Of a stretch of 38,789 nt of DNA, positions 1-9,063 are shown in pieces; the stretch's first letter is position 1; each line of letters begins with the position of its first letter. Origin of the DNA: Alphaproteobacteria bacterium (GTDB taxonomy: Bacteria > Pseudomonadota > Alphaproteobacteria > RF32 > CAG-239); NCBI GenBank assembly GCA_900767645.1, contig CAAFZY010000039.1:1-38789 (forward strand), read 5' to 3'. Below the pieces are notes generated by a model. That model did not search any database and was not told the DNA's origin. It saw only the letters and a list, made by a program, of their open reading frames with translations. The position numbers were made by a program, and so were the translations under genes.

Positions 1-1817
1 GATTTACAGGTATATCCGCTAATAATGGTTTTGCTTACGCCGCACGCAACGCAGGTTTCTTTGATGGCAGTGGCATTGGTCGGAATGCTGCCGGTATAGG
101 TATCGGAGCAAACTTTAGAGCAATGGCAATCATCGCCTTCATAACCCGATTTACAGGTATATCCGGTAATAATTGTGCTGCTTACGCCGCATGCCGTGCA
201 CTGTTCGGTAGTGGCGGTGGCGTTGGCAGGAATACTGCCGGTATAGGTATCGGCACAGGTTTTGGCGCAAACGCAACTGTTGCCGCTTTGATTATAACCG
301 CTGTTGCAGGTAAATCCGATAACAATTTCAGAAGTTTCGCCGCAAGCGGTACAAAGTTCGGTCAACGCTTTGGCATTGGCCGGAATGCCTCCGGTGTAGG
401 TGTCTTTACAAACTTTGGCGCAAACACAGGAGTTTCCTTGTTTGTTATAACCGCCATTACAAGTAAATCCGGTGGTGATTGTTGTGGTTTTTCCGCAGGC
501 CGTGCACTGTTCGGTAGTAGCGGAAGCGTTTTCGGGAATAGCGCCGGTATACGTGTTTTCACAAACAGTAGAGCATACGCATGCCCCGTTTTTATCGCTG
601 TACCCGTTATTGCAGGAATAGCCGGTTTTAATGGTGGTGCTGACGCCGCAAGCCGTACAGGTTTCGGTTTTAAGGGTGGCGTTTTCAGGAACCGTACCGG
701 TAAAGGTATCGGAGCAAACTTTTTCGCATACGCAAATACCGGATTGCTCTTTATAGCCGCTGTTACAATTATCAAAGCGGTATGAGCTGTTGCCGTCATT
801 GTCGGTGCACTTAGAACAAGTTGCGTTATCAGGACATGCACTCAGCGGATAAGATGAACAATCAATTTTCGGAACGCAGTTGCCGTCCTTTTTAACATAT
901 CCGTCTTTACAGGTAAAGCCGGTCACGATTTCAGAGGTAATTCCGCAGGCGGTGCAGGCTTCTTTAACCGCCGTACCGTTGGCAGGAATTGTGCCGGTAA
1001 AGGTATCGGAGCAAACTTTTTCGCATACGCAAACACCGGATTGCTCTTTATAGCCGCTGTTGCATTTTTCAAATTTATGGGTGGTGTTATCGTAATTATC
1101 GGTACAAGTCGAGCAGGTCGCATTTTCAGGACAGGTTTTTAAGGTGTAGGCCGAACAATCAATAAATTCAACGCATTCATGGTCTTTTTCAATAAAGCCT
1201 TCATTGCAGGTGCAGTTTGTGTAACATCTTAACGCGCTGCCGTCAGTGGTGTATACAATTCTATCCTCGCAAGTGGCGTTGGCGAGCCGGTCAGATAAAT
1301 ATCCGGCAGCCTCACATCCGCTGTAAGCTTGTTTACATTCGCCGCTGATATTAACATAGCCGGAGTTGCATTCCCAACCGGTAATAATATCCGAAACTGC
1401 TCCGCAAGCGTTACAGCTTTGTTTAATCGGTCCGGCGTTAAGCGGAATATCTTTTTGAGTTAAGCGGTCGGCACAAACGGTGGCGCATATACAGGTATCT
1501 CCGTCAACTTTATAGCCATCTGCGCAAGACGAAATTTTATATGATCCGCAAGGTTCGCATTTGGCATGCGGCGGACAGTCGGCAAGCGAGTAGCCGGTGC
1601 ATTTTCCTTCGGTATGATCGAGCGTTACACATTTTTTATATGAGGTATCAAACGGACAATGAATATAACTGGTACAGTTCGGAACATTTGTTTTGCTGTA
1701 ACCGAGCATCGCGCAACTTGGCTGTGCCACACATGTTAATTCCGCATTAGCGTTACTTATGCCGATTACAAAAGCAGTAACCAGCCCCAAAATGATTTTA
1801 GACCAGAGCTTACTCAT
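1..1817 (-). CDS. Large secreted cysteine-rich repeat protein, N-terminal part (partial)
   Basis: An open frame of 605 codons starts at the ATG at 1817, behind a good AAGGTGA ribosome binding site, and runs off the left edge without a stop. Residues 1-24 look like a Sec signal peptide ending SNANA. The rest is very rich in Cys, Thr, Gly and Asn. From about residue 115 there are seven copies of a module of about 50 residues of the form CxxVCxDTYTGxIPxNA, then CTACG, then TGxTCxxGY. They are interspersed with a second module (DCSxYxLxxCPxNATCxxCTDN) that occurs twice. Near the N terminus is a CPFDTSYKKC motif that recurs in the cysteine-rich protein at 19301. The cysteines suggest an extracellular, disulfide-stapled surface protein. 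I do not recognise a named family and no enzymatic motif is visible. Confidence 0.85.
   Translation of the reverse strand, partial: MSKLWSKIILGLVTAFVIGISNANAELTCVAQPSCAMLGYSKTNVPNCTSYIHCPFDTSYKKCVTLDHTEGKCTGYSLADCPPHAKCEPCGSYKISSCADGYKVDGDTCICATVCADRLTQKDIPLNAGPIKQSCNACGAVSDIITGWECNSGYVNISGECKQAYSGCEAAGYLSDRLANATCEDRIVYTTDGSALRCYTNCTCNEGFIEKDHECVEFIDCSAYTLKTCPENATCSTCTDNYDNTTHKFEKCNSGYKEQSGVCVCEKVCSDTFTGTIPANGTAVKEACTACGITSEIVTGFTCKDGYVKKDGNCVPKIDCSSYPLSACPDNATCSKCTDNDGNSSYRFDNCNSGYKEQSGICVCEKVCSDTFTGTVPENATLKTETCTACGVSTTIKTGYSCNNGYSDKNGACVCSTVCENTYTGAIPENASATTEQCTACGKTTTITTGFTCNGGYNKQGNSCVCAKVCKDTYTGGIPANAKALTELCTACGETSEIVIGFTCNSGYNQSGNSCVCAKTCADTYTGSIPANATATTEQCTACGVSSTIITGYTCKSGYEGDDCHCSKVCSDTYTGSIPTNATAIKETCVACGVSKTIISGYTCK
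697..764. repeat. Near-identical 68-bp direct repeat, copy A
   Basis: This 68-bp segment matches 994-1061 with a single mismatch that I can see. Flanking sequence diverges quickly. It lies inside the cysteine-rich gene and encodes the junction from a GYKEQSG segment into the next CEKVCSDTFTGT module. The match is much closer than between the other modules, which suggests recent duplication or gene conversion. Confidence 0.85.
994..1061. repeat. Near-identical 68-bp direct repeat, copy B
   Basis: This is the partner of the segment at 697-764, 297 bp away, in the same frame of the cysteine-rich gene. Confidence 0.85.
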
Positions 1818-1916
1818 TTTATCACCTTCGAATAATTTACCATAAATGCACATCCGGCACCGTGCAAATCAGTACCTGACAATTATATTATAATGATTTT
1901 TATTTAAAAAACAATA

Positions 1917-1956
1917 AAAAATAAGCCGTTTCATATAAGAAACGGCTTATTTTTTC
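1917..1956. terminator. Bidirectional intrinsic terminator after fabZ
   Basis: A perfect 14-bp stem (1919-1932 with 1939-1952, 6-base loop) has an A-rich left flank and a T-rich right flank, so it could work on either strand. It separates the end of the fabZ operon from the minus-strand cysteine-rich gene. Confidence 0.85.
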
Positions 1957-1966
1957 AAAAAGACTT

Positions 1967-2416
1967 TTATTCAACTATCATTGCGGTAAATTCAGCTTCA
2001 GAAACCACATGACCGTCCACCATGCTCTGCCCCTTAAAAACAAAGACATTACGGCGTTCTTTGATTTTTTCAACGTGCATGCGAAGTTGGTCGCCGGGCT
2101 TAACCGGTTTGCGGAACTTAACTCCGTCTATCGACATAAACAAAACGCTGCGCTTATTGGTTTCATAGTCATCTTCTTTGGCAATTACCACCGCGCCGGC
2201 AGTTTGTGCCATGGCTTCAATTTGCAAAACGCCGGGCATAACCGGATTATTCGGGAAATGTCCCTGAAAAAACTCTTCATTCATGGTAACGTTTTTAATT
2301 CCGACGCCTTTTTCACCGGGGACTTCAACTTCAAGTCTGTCTACCAGCAAAAACGGATAGCGGTGCGGCAACATTTTCATAATTTCTTCAATGTGATATA
2401 CTTTTACATCTGACAT
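1967..2416 (-). CDS. fabZ: 3-hydroxyacyl-[ACP] dehydratase FabZ
   Basis: This 149-residue hot-dog-fold dehydratase has the usual family length. It removes water from 3-hydroxyacyl-ACP in type II fatty acid synthesis, in the cytoplasm. The active-site histidine is visible at His53 (GHFPNNPVMPG) and the catalytic glutamate at Glu67 (QIEAMAQT). The LPHRYPFLLVDR motif near residue 16 is also typical. The start at 2416 has an AAGGAAA site. It is the last gene of the minus-strand envelope operon, 62 bp after lpxD, and a strong terminator follows. In many proteobacteria lpxA comes next, but here a cysteine-rich gene does. Confidence 0.97.
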   Translation of the reverse strand: MSDVKVYHIEEIMKMLPHRYPFLLVDRLEVEVPGEKGVGIKNVTMNEEFFQGHFPNNPVMPGVLQIEAMAQTAGAVVIAKEDDYETNKRSVLFMSIDGVKFRKPVKPGDQLRMHVEKIKERRNVFVFKGQSMVDGHVVSEAEFTAMIVE

Positions 2417-2478
2417 TGTTATTTCCTTACAATTTTAAAATTATACCGAACAAAACACAATTTTAATGCATTTGCAAG

Positions 2479-3492
2479 TTATTTTTTGCTGTTACGTTGC
2501 AAAAACGCCACTTGACGCATAAAATCTTTAAACGGAACAGTCGGCGAACCCATTACCACCGCCCCCGGTTCAATATCACGCATAACACCGGATTGTGCGG
2601 CAATTTGGGCGCCGGTTCCAACCATCAAATGGTCGGCAAAACCGCTCTGTCCGCCGCAAACCACATAATCGCCGAATGTGCAACTGCCGGCAATGCCGGT
2701 TTGAGATACAATAACACAGCCGCGCCCCAATTTGTCATTATGCGCAATCTGCACCAAATTATCAATGCGGCAACCGTCGCCGATTATGGTATCATCAAGC
2801 GCGCCGCGGTCAATGCAAGCGCCGGCACCGACTTCAACATCATTGCCGATAATAACTCTGCCGAGTTGCGGAATACGCACATGCTTACCGGCAACCGTGT
2901 TAAACCCAAAGCCGTCGGATCCGATACTGGCGCCGTTATAAATATAGCAATCGTTACCCATAATACAATATGAAACATACGCACCCGCGCCAATCCGGCA
3001 ACCGTTGCCGATTTGGCAACTGCGGCAAATAACCGCGCCGGCTTCAATGCGGCAATTATCGCCGATTATAACGTTTTCTTCAATTACGGCATGCGGTCCG
3101 ACATAGCAGTTTTTGCCGATTTTAGCGCTGGCATGAATAACGGCGCCGGCATCAATGCCGCTTTCCGGCGCGTATTCGGCATAAAAAGCCTGATTTAATT
3201 TCAAAAATGCCAACTTAGGGTCAGGAGAAATCAAAACAATAACATCATGCGGAATCCAACTTTGCAAATCTTCATTGGTAATGCAGGCTTTGGCTTTAAT
3301 ATTGACGGCTTTTTCTTTGGCCTTACGGTCGTAAAAAAAGCAAATTTCGTCAGCGCCGGCCTTTTCCATAGTGGAAATATCTTTTACGGTTTCAGCGCTT
3401 TTGGCCGCGTTTATAAGCTCCGCTCCGGTGATTTCGGCAATTTGAGCCAAAGTAAACGGACCGTTGTTTTTATAAAAATTTTTATCTATCAT
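2479..3492 (-). CDS. lpxD: UDP-3-O-acylglucosamine N-acyltransferase LpxD
   Basis: This 337-residue protein transfers a 3-hydroxyacyl chain from ACP to the 2-amino group of UDP-3-O-acylglucosamine, the third step of lipid A synthesis. Residues from about 105 onward show hexapeptide repeats of a left-handed beta helix (IGKNCYVGP, IGDNCRIEAG, IGNGCRIGAG). The catalytic histidine is His251 in QIAHNDKLG. The N-terminal uridine-binding domain is present. Length fits the family (about 340). It lies 16 bp downstream of bamA, as in many Gram-negative genomes. Its presence implies that the organism makes lipid A. Confidence 0.97.
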   Translation of the reverse strand: MIDKNFYKNNGPFTLAQIAEITGAELINAAKSAETVKDISTMEKAGADEICFFYDRKAKEKAVNIKAKACITNEDLQSWIPHDVIVLISPDPKLAFLKLNQAFYAEYAPESGIDAGAVIHASAKIGKNCYVGPHAVIEENVIIGDNCRIEAGAVICRSCQIGNGCRIGAGAYVSYCIMGNDCYIYNGASIGSDGFGFNTVAGKHVRIPQLGRVIIGNDVEVGAGACIDRGALDDTIIGDGCRIDNLVQIAHNDKLGRGCVIVSQTGIAGSCTFGDYVVCGGQSGFADHLMVGTGAQIAAQSGVMRDIEPGAVVMGSPTVPFKDFMRQVAFLQRNSKK

Positions 3493-3508
3493 GTTTTACT
3501 CCAATGTT

Positions 3509-5770
3509 TTACAAACTGGTACCAAAATTCAAGCGGAACACTTCGGTTTTATCGTAATCTTCTTTCATTACGGGGAAGCCGAAGTCAACATCTATTTTAC
3601 CCATCGGCGAAAGCCATTCAAAGCCGAAGCCCACAGATGCGCGCGGCTTAGACGAATATTCAACCAACGCGGTATTAATATCATCAGGCTTACCAATCAT
3701 ACCGATATCAAAGAAGGTACGCCCGCGAATGCCAACTTCATCAAGTCCGATGGGGAAAGCAAGCTCCGTTCCGCCGTAAGCGACCCAATTGCCGCCAAGC
3801 GAATCATCAGTAGCTTTATCTCGAGCGCCGATACCGCCAAATTCAAAACCGCGCAAGGTGTTGCCGCCCAAATAATAACGCTCTGACAAGCGAACTTCTT
3901 CGCCGCCGTAACCGACCGCATAACCGCCGTTGGCATAAAACTTAAAAGTCCAATAATCGGCTAAAGTTAAAAACTTGTACGCTTTAATATCAAATTTTAA
4001 GTATTTTTCATCACCGCCAAGACCTGAAACATCATTACCAAACGATAAATAATATCCGTTTTTAGTGCTGATTGCGCTATCGCGTTTATCATAAATTAAA
4101 GTTTGGCCAAGCTCGGAAGAAGTGCTTTTGCCTTTTTCTTTTTTGATATAATATGAAGCATAATCTTTTACGTTTTTAATTTCATTTTGCCGTAAAGTAT
4201 AACGTACAACCTGATATAAATCATCAGTATAATTCCAGCCCAGACGACCGCGACCGCCAATGCTTGAATTAGTGTATGAGCTTTCGTCCTGATAACTTTC
4301 GTCATTATAAAAGATATCCGTACCGGCACTTAAACGACGTCCCAAGAAATACGGTTCGGTGAAGCTGACCGAATAATCGTTTGAACGTTCCGAAACACTG
4401 GCATCAACGCTTAAGCGCTGACCTTTGCCCTGAAAGTTGTTTTCGGTTACGCCGGCTTGCACCAATGCGCCGTCAACGGTTGAATAGCCAATGCCGATAT
4501 TGAAATATCCGGTTGATTTTTCTTCAACATTAACATCAATATCAGCTTTGCTGGCATTAACCGGCACCGACTGAATATCTACTTTGCTAAAATAATTCAA
4601 GTTTTCAATATTGCGGCGAGAATCTTTAATTTTTGAAACATTAAACGCATCGCCTTCATCTAAACGAAACTCACGGCGGATAACTTCATCTAAGGTTCTG
4701 GTGTTGCCGGAAATATTAATGCGGTTTACAAAAACGCGCTCGCCTTCTTTAATTTTAAATGTAACGGCAATGGTTGAATTTTCGGCGTCGCGGCTCAAAA
4801 TCGGCTCAACATCAACAAAAACAAACCCTTTTTTGCCAAGCTCGTCGGTAATGCCTGAAACTGACTTTTCAATCTGCAATGAATTATACCAATTGCCGGC
4901 CTTAAAGGTAATTTCTTTTTTAAGCGCGTCAAGCGGAACTTCCGAAATTGCGGATTCAACATCAACCTTACTGATTTTGTAACGCAAACCTTCATCTAAG
5001 GTAAAGTTTAAAATAAACGATTTTTTGTTCGGAGCCAATTCCGCAATTGCCGACACTACTCTGAAATCAGCATATCCGCGCTGATTGTAAAACTGTCGCA
5101 AAAGTTCTTTGTCATAATTCATTTTTTCGGCATCGTAATTTTCAGAGCTTGAAAAAATGCGATACCAACGGCTTTCTTTGCTCATTAACACTTCCTGCAA
5201 ATCAGGTGACGAATAATGAGTGTTGCCGAAAAAGTTTATTTTAGCGATTTTGGCTTCAGGACCTTCATCAATTTCAAAAATCAAATCAACGCGGTTTTCA
5301 TCGCGTTTAATAATTTTCGGTTCTACTTCAACCGCATAGCGCCCTGCTCTTTTATAAACATCTAAAATACGCTGAACATCTTGTTGAACTTTGGCTTTAC
5401 TGTAAATACTGTTCGGAGCGCTCTGAACTTCCGTTTCCAAAACGTTATCATCAAGTTTTTTGTTACCGTCAAAAGCGCGCTGACCGATAATCGGGTTTTC
5501 TTCAACCTTAATGGTAAGCAGTCCGTCATTATCGGTTTCCATTTTTATATCTGAAAACAAACCGGTGGCATATAGATTTTTAAATGCCGCGTCTAATGCG
5601 TCTTGCGAAACATTGCTCCCTTGTTTAAGGCTTAAATATGAGAGCACGGTTTCTTTTTCAACCCGTTGCAAGCCTTCAACCTCAACGGAGTGCAAATAAA
5701 AGTCGGCAGCCTCAGCCTCAAAACTTAAAGCACAAAGCGTCAATAAAGTTACCATCAATATTTTTTTCAT
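3509..5770 (-). CDS. bamA: Outer membrane protein assembly factor BamA
   Basis: This 753-residue Omp85 protein is the central component of the machine that folds and inserts beta-barrel proteins into the outer membrane. Residues 1-21 form a signal peptide ending AEA. About 22-345 correspond to five POTRA domains (for example FDGNKKLDD and ISGNTRTLDEVIRREF). The rest is a C-terminal 16-strand barrel, including the GGxxxLRGF signature (GGNTLRGFEFGG) of the lid loop. The start has an AAGGAAAA site. It sits 16 bp after rseP and before lpxD, which is the classical order. The last residues are NFGTSL, so the protein ends in Leu instead of the usual Phe. Confidence 0.97.
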   Translation of the reverse strand: MKKILMVTLLTLCALSFEAEAADFYLHSVEVEGLQRVEKETVLSYLSLKQGSNVSQDALDAAFKNLYATGLFSDIKMETDNDGLLTIKVEENPIIGQRAFDGNKKLDDNVLETEVQSAPNSIYSKAKVQQDVQRILDVYKRAGRYAVEVEPKIIKRDENRVDLIFEIDEGPEAKIAKINFFGNTHYSSPDLQEVLMSKESRWYRIFSSSENYDAEKMNYDKELLRQFYNQRGYADFRVVSAIAELAPNKKSFILNFTLDEGLRYKISKVDVESAISEVPLDALKKEITFKAGNWYNSLQIEKSVSGITDELGKKGFVFVDVEPILSRDAENSTIAVTFKIKEGERVFVNRINISGNTRTLDEVIRREFRLDEGDAFNVSKIKDSRRNIENLNYFSKVDIQSVPVNASKADIDVNVEEKSTGYFNIGIGYSTVDGALVQAGVTENNFQGKGQRLSVDASVSERSNDYSVSFTEPYFLGRRLSAGTDIFYNDESYQDESSYTNSSIGGRGRLGWNYTDDLYQVVRYTLRQNEIKNVKDYASYYIKKEKGKSTSSELGQTLIYDKRDSAISTKNGYYLSFGNDVSGLGGDEKYLKFDIKAYKFLTLADYWTFKFYANGGYAVGYGGEEVRLSERYYLGGNTLRGFEFGGIGARDKATDDSLGGNWVAYGGTELAFPIGLDEVGIRGRTFFDIGMIGKPDDINTALVEYSSKPRASVGFGFEWLSPMGKIDVDFGFPVMKEDYDKTEVFRLNFGTSL

Positions 5771-5786
5771 GTACTTTTCCTTGTTT

Positions 5787-6920
5787 TTAATTAAACCAGC
5801 GATTTACCAAATGCACAATATCGTTCCAAGTGGCAAAAATCATCAAAGCCAACAACAGTGCAAGACCGGCTTTGAACAAATATTCTTTTACTTTTTCGTT
5901 TACCTCGCGTCCGGTAACAATCTCTATTAAAAAGAACACCACATGCCCGCCGTCAAGCACCGGAATCGGAAATAAGTTAATCAATCCCAAATTTACCGAT
6001 AAAAGCGCTATAAACACTATAAATTCAACAAAACTGTGAGTTTTGCTGATGTCTCCGGTCATTTCGGCAATGCGGATAACCCCGCCGACATCTTCACTGC
6101 CGCGTTTGCCGGTAATCATTTGACCGACACCGCGCAAAGTGGTAACGGTAACGTCCCAAACTTCATTGGCGCCCATAACCACCGCCTGCGGCAACGAAAC
6201 TCTTTCATGAGAAATTTCAACCGCGGAAACCGATTTAACTCCAAGCATAAACTGTTTGCCGGCAGTGCCTTCTTCATCGTCTACGGAAAGTTCGGTAAGC
6301 GAAAAAGCAAATGTAAGCATATCATCACCGCGCTTAACTTCAAGTTTAACCTCATGGTCGGCTGCCATGGCAACTTCACGCGAAATATCGGCAAAAGAGT
6401 TTATTTGCTCGCCATTAATGCTGATAATACGGTCACCCGCAACAATTCCGGCCTGTTCTGCCGCACCCGACGGTATCACTTCGCCGACAATCGGCGGAAC
6501 GGTAATTTTGCCGAACGCAAAAAACAATCCGGCATAAAGCAAAATGGCAAACAGATAATTAAACCCCGGTCCGGCAACAACAATTGCCAATTTTTTAAAT
6601 GGATTTTGAAACGGGAAGGCTTTTTTCTTTTCTTCTTCGGTTAATTCTTGCGCCGTGCCGTCCGTGGTGCTTGAAGAGGCATCGGCATCACCCAAAAATT
6701 GGCAATATCCGCCCAGCGGAATTGCCGAAATTTTCCAGTAAGTGCCTTTTTTATCTTTACGTCCCCACAGCTCTTTGCCAAAGCCGATTGAAAATGCACT
6801 TACCTGCACTCCGACCATTCTGGCAACCAAAAAGTGACCAAACTCGTGAACAAAAACCAAAATGCCGAGTAAAATTAAAAACGGCACCACATAATAAATT
6901 ATATTAAGCAGCCAATCCAT
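5787..6920 (-). CDS. rseP: RIP metalloprotease RseP (site-2 protease)
   Basis: This is an inner-membrane zinc protease that cleaves transmembrane segments, classically anti-sigma factors and leftover signal peptides. The zinc motif HEFGH is at residues 25-29 in the first membrane helix, a PDZ domain spans about 125-210 (VIPSGAAEQAGIVAGDRI), and the second metal-ligand motif is in NLFPIPVLDGGH. I chose the ATG at 6920 (377 residues) because it has an AAGGTG site 7 bases upstream. The reading frame extends 6 bases further to a TTG that lacks a site. The gene follows cdsA by 18 bp and precedes bamA. dxr, commonly found between cdsA and rseP, is absent. Confidence 0.96.
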   Translation of the reverse strand: MDWLLNIIYYVVPFLILLGILVFVHEFGHFLVARMVGVQVSAFSIGFGKELWGRKDKKGTYWKISAIPLGGYCQFLGDADASSSTTDGTAQELTEEEKKKAFPFQNPFKKLAIVVAGPGFNYLFAILLYAGLFFAFGKITVPPIVGEVIPSGAAEQAGIVAGDRIISINGEQINSFADISREVAMAADHEVKLEVKRGDDMLTFAFSLTELSVDDEEGTAGKQFMLGVKSVSAVEISHERVSLPQAVVMGANEVWDVTVTTLRGVGQMITGKRGSEDVGGVIRIAEMTGDISKTHSFVEFIVFIALLSVNLGLINLFPIPVLDGGHVVFFLIEIVTGREVNEKVKEYLFKAGLALLLALMIFATWNDIVHLVNRWFN

Positions 6921-6938
6921 AATCAATCACCTTACAAA

Positions 6939-7784
6939 CTAATAACGCAGCACATATGCAAACAACAAATACACAAAAGGTGCCGCAAAAATCAAGCCGT
7001 CAACACGATCAAACACGCCGCCGTGCCCCGGAATAAGATTGCTGGAATCTTTTAAGTCCAAGTGACGTTTGATAGCCGATTCAATCAAATCGCCGATTTG
7101 CGAAAATCCGGCAATCACACCGCCGAGACCGGCGTAAAAAATTTGAAATTGATATTCGCTTCTGACCACACCGGCAAATGACAATACATAAAAGTACAGC
7201 ATACTTACGGCAACCGCAAGCATAATACCGCCAATCAAACCGGACCATGTTTTATTCGGGCTGATTTTCGGGGCGAGTTTCGGGCCTTTCAGATTACTGC
7301 CGACAATATATCCGCCGACATCCATGGACCAAACCATTAAGAAAAACCACAAGGTCATATAAAAATCATACGGATGATAAATAAATATATTGTGATAAAT
7401 CCAAATTAAAGAGCCGACGCCGACCGCAATATACGGCACGCCTAAAGTCAGCAAATAACGATGTTTTTCTTTGCGAGCCTTAAACCATACATAAACGGAG
7501 GCGAGCACAATAGCAGACGCCACCACCACGGCATCATAAACCAGTAACGACACCGCAACCGAAATTGCATAAGCGCTTAAATACGCTCCGGAAGCGCGAT
7601 TAGGAATCATATTTGCCCACTCCCACGCAAGCAAAACGCCTACCACCAGCGCCAACACATCAACAAAGGGGTATCCGTGCCATAAAGCGCCGATAACCAC
7701 CGGCAACATTACCAACGCCGTAACGGTGCGCTTTACAAACGAATTCATCTTTTTAGGCTCCTTTGATATTTTAAGCTTTGCCAT
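6939..7784 (-). CDS. cdsA: Phosphatidate cytidylyltransferase CdsA
   Basis: This multi-spanning membrane enzyme makes CDP-diacylglycerol from phosphatidate and CTP, the branch point of phospholipid synthesis that also feeds PgsA at 24564. The C-terminal signature is visible (SPNKTWSGLIGG, then GDLIESAIKRHLDLKDSSNLIPGHGGVFDRVD in two parts) among about eight hydrophobic segments. Three starts are possible. 7814 overlaps uppS by 44 bp. 7784 has a GGGAG site 7 bases upstream and overlaps uppS by 14 bp. 7748 has an AAAGGAG site 9 bases upstream and begins MNSFVKR. I list 7784, but 7748 (269 residues) is almost as likely. Confidence 0.93.
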   Translation of the reverse strand: MAKLKISKEPKKMNSFVKRTVTALVMLPVVIGALWHGYPFVDVLALVVGVLLAWEWANMIPNRASGAYLSAYAISVAVSLLVYDAVVVASAIVLASVYVWFKARKEKHRYLLTLGVPYIAVGVGSLIWIYHNIFIYHPYDFYMTLWFFLMVWSMDVGGYIVGSNLKGPKLAPKISPNKTWSGLIGGIMLAVAVSMLYFYVLSFAGVVRSEYQFQIFYAGLGGVIAGFSQIGDLIESAIKRHLDLKDSSNLIPGHGGVFDRVDGLIFAAPFVYLLFAYVLRY

Positions 7785-8475
7785 ATCTTCTCTCCCTTGT
7801 TTGATAATTTTCAATTATGCTTTTAAATTCTTCTTTGGCAAAATCAGGCCACAGCGTTTTCGTAAAAAACAGCTCGCTGTACGCGATTTGCCATAACAAA
7901 TAATTACTGATACGCTGTTCTCCGCTGGTGCGAATCAACAAATCAGGATCCGGAACCCCGCCGGTATAAAGCATAGCGGAAAAAGTTTGTTCGTCAATGT
8001 CTTGCAGCTGCATATCACCGTTTTTTACACGCTCGGCAATCTCTTTGGCGGTATTTAAAATTTCTTGCCGCGAACCGTAGCTTAATGCAATTTGCAAAAC
8101 AAGACTTTTATTTTCAGCCGTATTTTGCTCCAGACGTTCCATTTTTTCAACAATATCGGCATCAAGCATATATCTTTCGCCGATAAAACGGATTTTTACG
8201 TCGTTTTGTTCCAGTTCTTTAAAGTTTTTATCAAGATACTGCCTTAGCAACTGCATTAAAGCGCCGATTTCTTCCGGACTGCGCTTCCAATTTTCGGTAG
8301 AAAAAGCATAAAGAGTAAGATATTTTACCCCAAACTCTTTTGCCGCTTTTGCAATTTGAACAACAACTTCCGCGCCTTTTTTATGTCCGGCGGTACGCGG
8401 CAACCCGCGTTTGGTTGCCCAGCGTCCGTTGCCATCCATAATAACGGCGATATGATTTAACTGATTACGCGTCAC
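7771..8475 (-). CDS. uppS: Isoprenyl (undecaprenyl) diphosphate synthase UppS
   Basis: This 234-residue cis-prenyltransferase extends farnesyl diphosphate with isopentenyl diphosphate to give the C55 carrier lipid for peptidoglycan and LPS. The signature IAVIMDGNGRWA carries the catalytic Asp14. The GYPIRTSGE-like motif appears as DLLIRTSGEQRISNYLLWQ, followed by the conserved SELFFTKTLWPDF segment. It lies 9 bp after frr, and its 3' end overlaps cdsA, so the two are probably translationally coupled. It needs isoprenoid precursors, yet the MEP gene dxr that often accompanies this operon is not in the window. Confidence 0.97.
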   Translation of the reverse strand: MTRNQLNHIAVIMDGNGRWATKRGLPRTAGHKKGAEVVVQIAKAAKEFGVKYLTLYAFSTENWKRSPEEIGALMQLLRQYLDKNFKELEQNDVKIRFIGERYMLDADIVEKMERLEQNTAENKSLVLQIALSYGSRQEILNTAKEIAERVKNGDMQLQDIDEQTFSAMLYTGGVPDPDLLIRTSGEQRISNYLLWQIAYSELFFTKTLWPDFAKEEFKSIIENYQTRERRYGKA

Positions 8476-8484
8476 TGCCCGTTC

Positions 8485-9048
8485 CTATACCTGCATAATG
8501 TCTTTTTCTTTAGCGGCAAGCATTTCATCAATCTTGCGAACTGCTTCATCAGTTAATTTTTGCACTTCATTTTCAAACCTTTTTTCTTCATCTTCAGAAA
8601 TCAGATTATCTTTTTTGAGCTTTTTAATTTCATCTAAAGCATCACGGCGAATATTGCGAATAGCAACCTTGTTTTGCTCGGTATATTTTCCGGCAATGCG
8701 TCCGAGTTCTTTGCGACGCTCTTCACTGAGCGGCGGAATCGGAATACGAATCAAAGTTCCGTCCGAAACCGGATTTAAGCCCAAATCACATTCGCGCAAA
8801 GCTTTTTCAACGCTTTTAGCCAAACTTTTATCCCAAACACTGACCGACAAAGTGCGCGGATCCGGCACACTTACCGTGCCGACCTGAGAAATCGGAGTTA
8901 AGTTTCCGTAAGCTTCAACCATAATTCCGTCAAGCAAGCTGGCATGAGCCCGTCCGGCGCGAAGTCCGGCAAAATCAGCGCGCAAAGACTCTAAGGTTTT
9001 ATCCATTCTGGCCTTTGTATCATTTTTAATTGTGTTAAAATCAGACAT
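8485..9048 (-). CDS. frr: Ribosome recycling factor
   Basis: This 187-residue RRF has the standard length (about 185). With EF-G it splits post-termination ribosomes. The conserved start (MDKTLESLRADFAGLRAGRA) and the segment VPDPRTLSVSVWDKS are typical, and the C-terminal half is the long charged helix bundle. It follows pyrH by 15 bp and precedes uppS by 9 bp, the common proteobacterial pyrH-frr-uppS order. Confidence 0.97.
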   Translation of the reverse strand: MSDFNTIKNDTKARMDKTLESLRADFAGLRAGRAHASLLDGIMVEAYGNLTPISQVGTVSVPDPRTLSVSVWDKSLAKSVEKALRECDLGLNPVSDGTLIRIPIPPLSEERRKELGRIAGKYTEQNKVAIRNIRRDALDEIKKLKKDNLISEDEEKRFENEVQKLTDEAVRKIDEMLAAKEKDIMQV

Positions 9049-9063
9049 ATTTTCCTCTGTTTT

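Larger units (their letters stand above)
1..1130. repeat. Coding tandem repeats of about 150 bp
   Basis: Read on the plus strand, the marker CCGGTRWAGGTRTC or a close variant recurs at about 91, 238, 391, 544, 697 and 994. Spacings are 147-153 bp, plus one double interval of 297 bp that holds a different module. The repeats stay in frame with the cysteine-rich gene, so they encode protein modules. Most copies have diverged, but the segments 697-764 and 994-1061 are nearly identical. Confidence 0.85.

Noticed and set aside
123..785. Plus-strand 220-codon Gly/Ala-rich open frame
   Set aside because: It is the antisense shadow of the repeat modules of the minus-strand cysteine-rich gene. It has no ribosome binding site, and its periodic composition simply mirrors the repeats.
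1..1130. Regular repeats as a CRISPR array
   Set aside because: The period is about 150 bp, the copies are diverged, and the frame is open throughout. These are protein modules.
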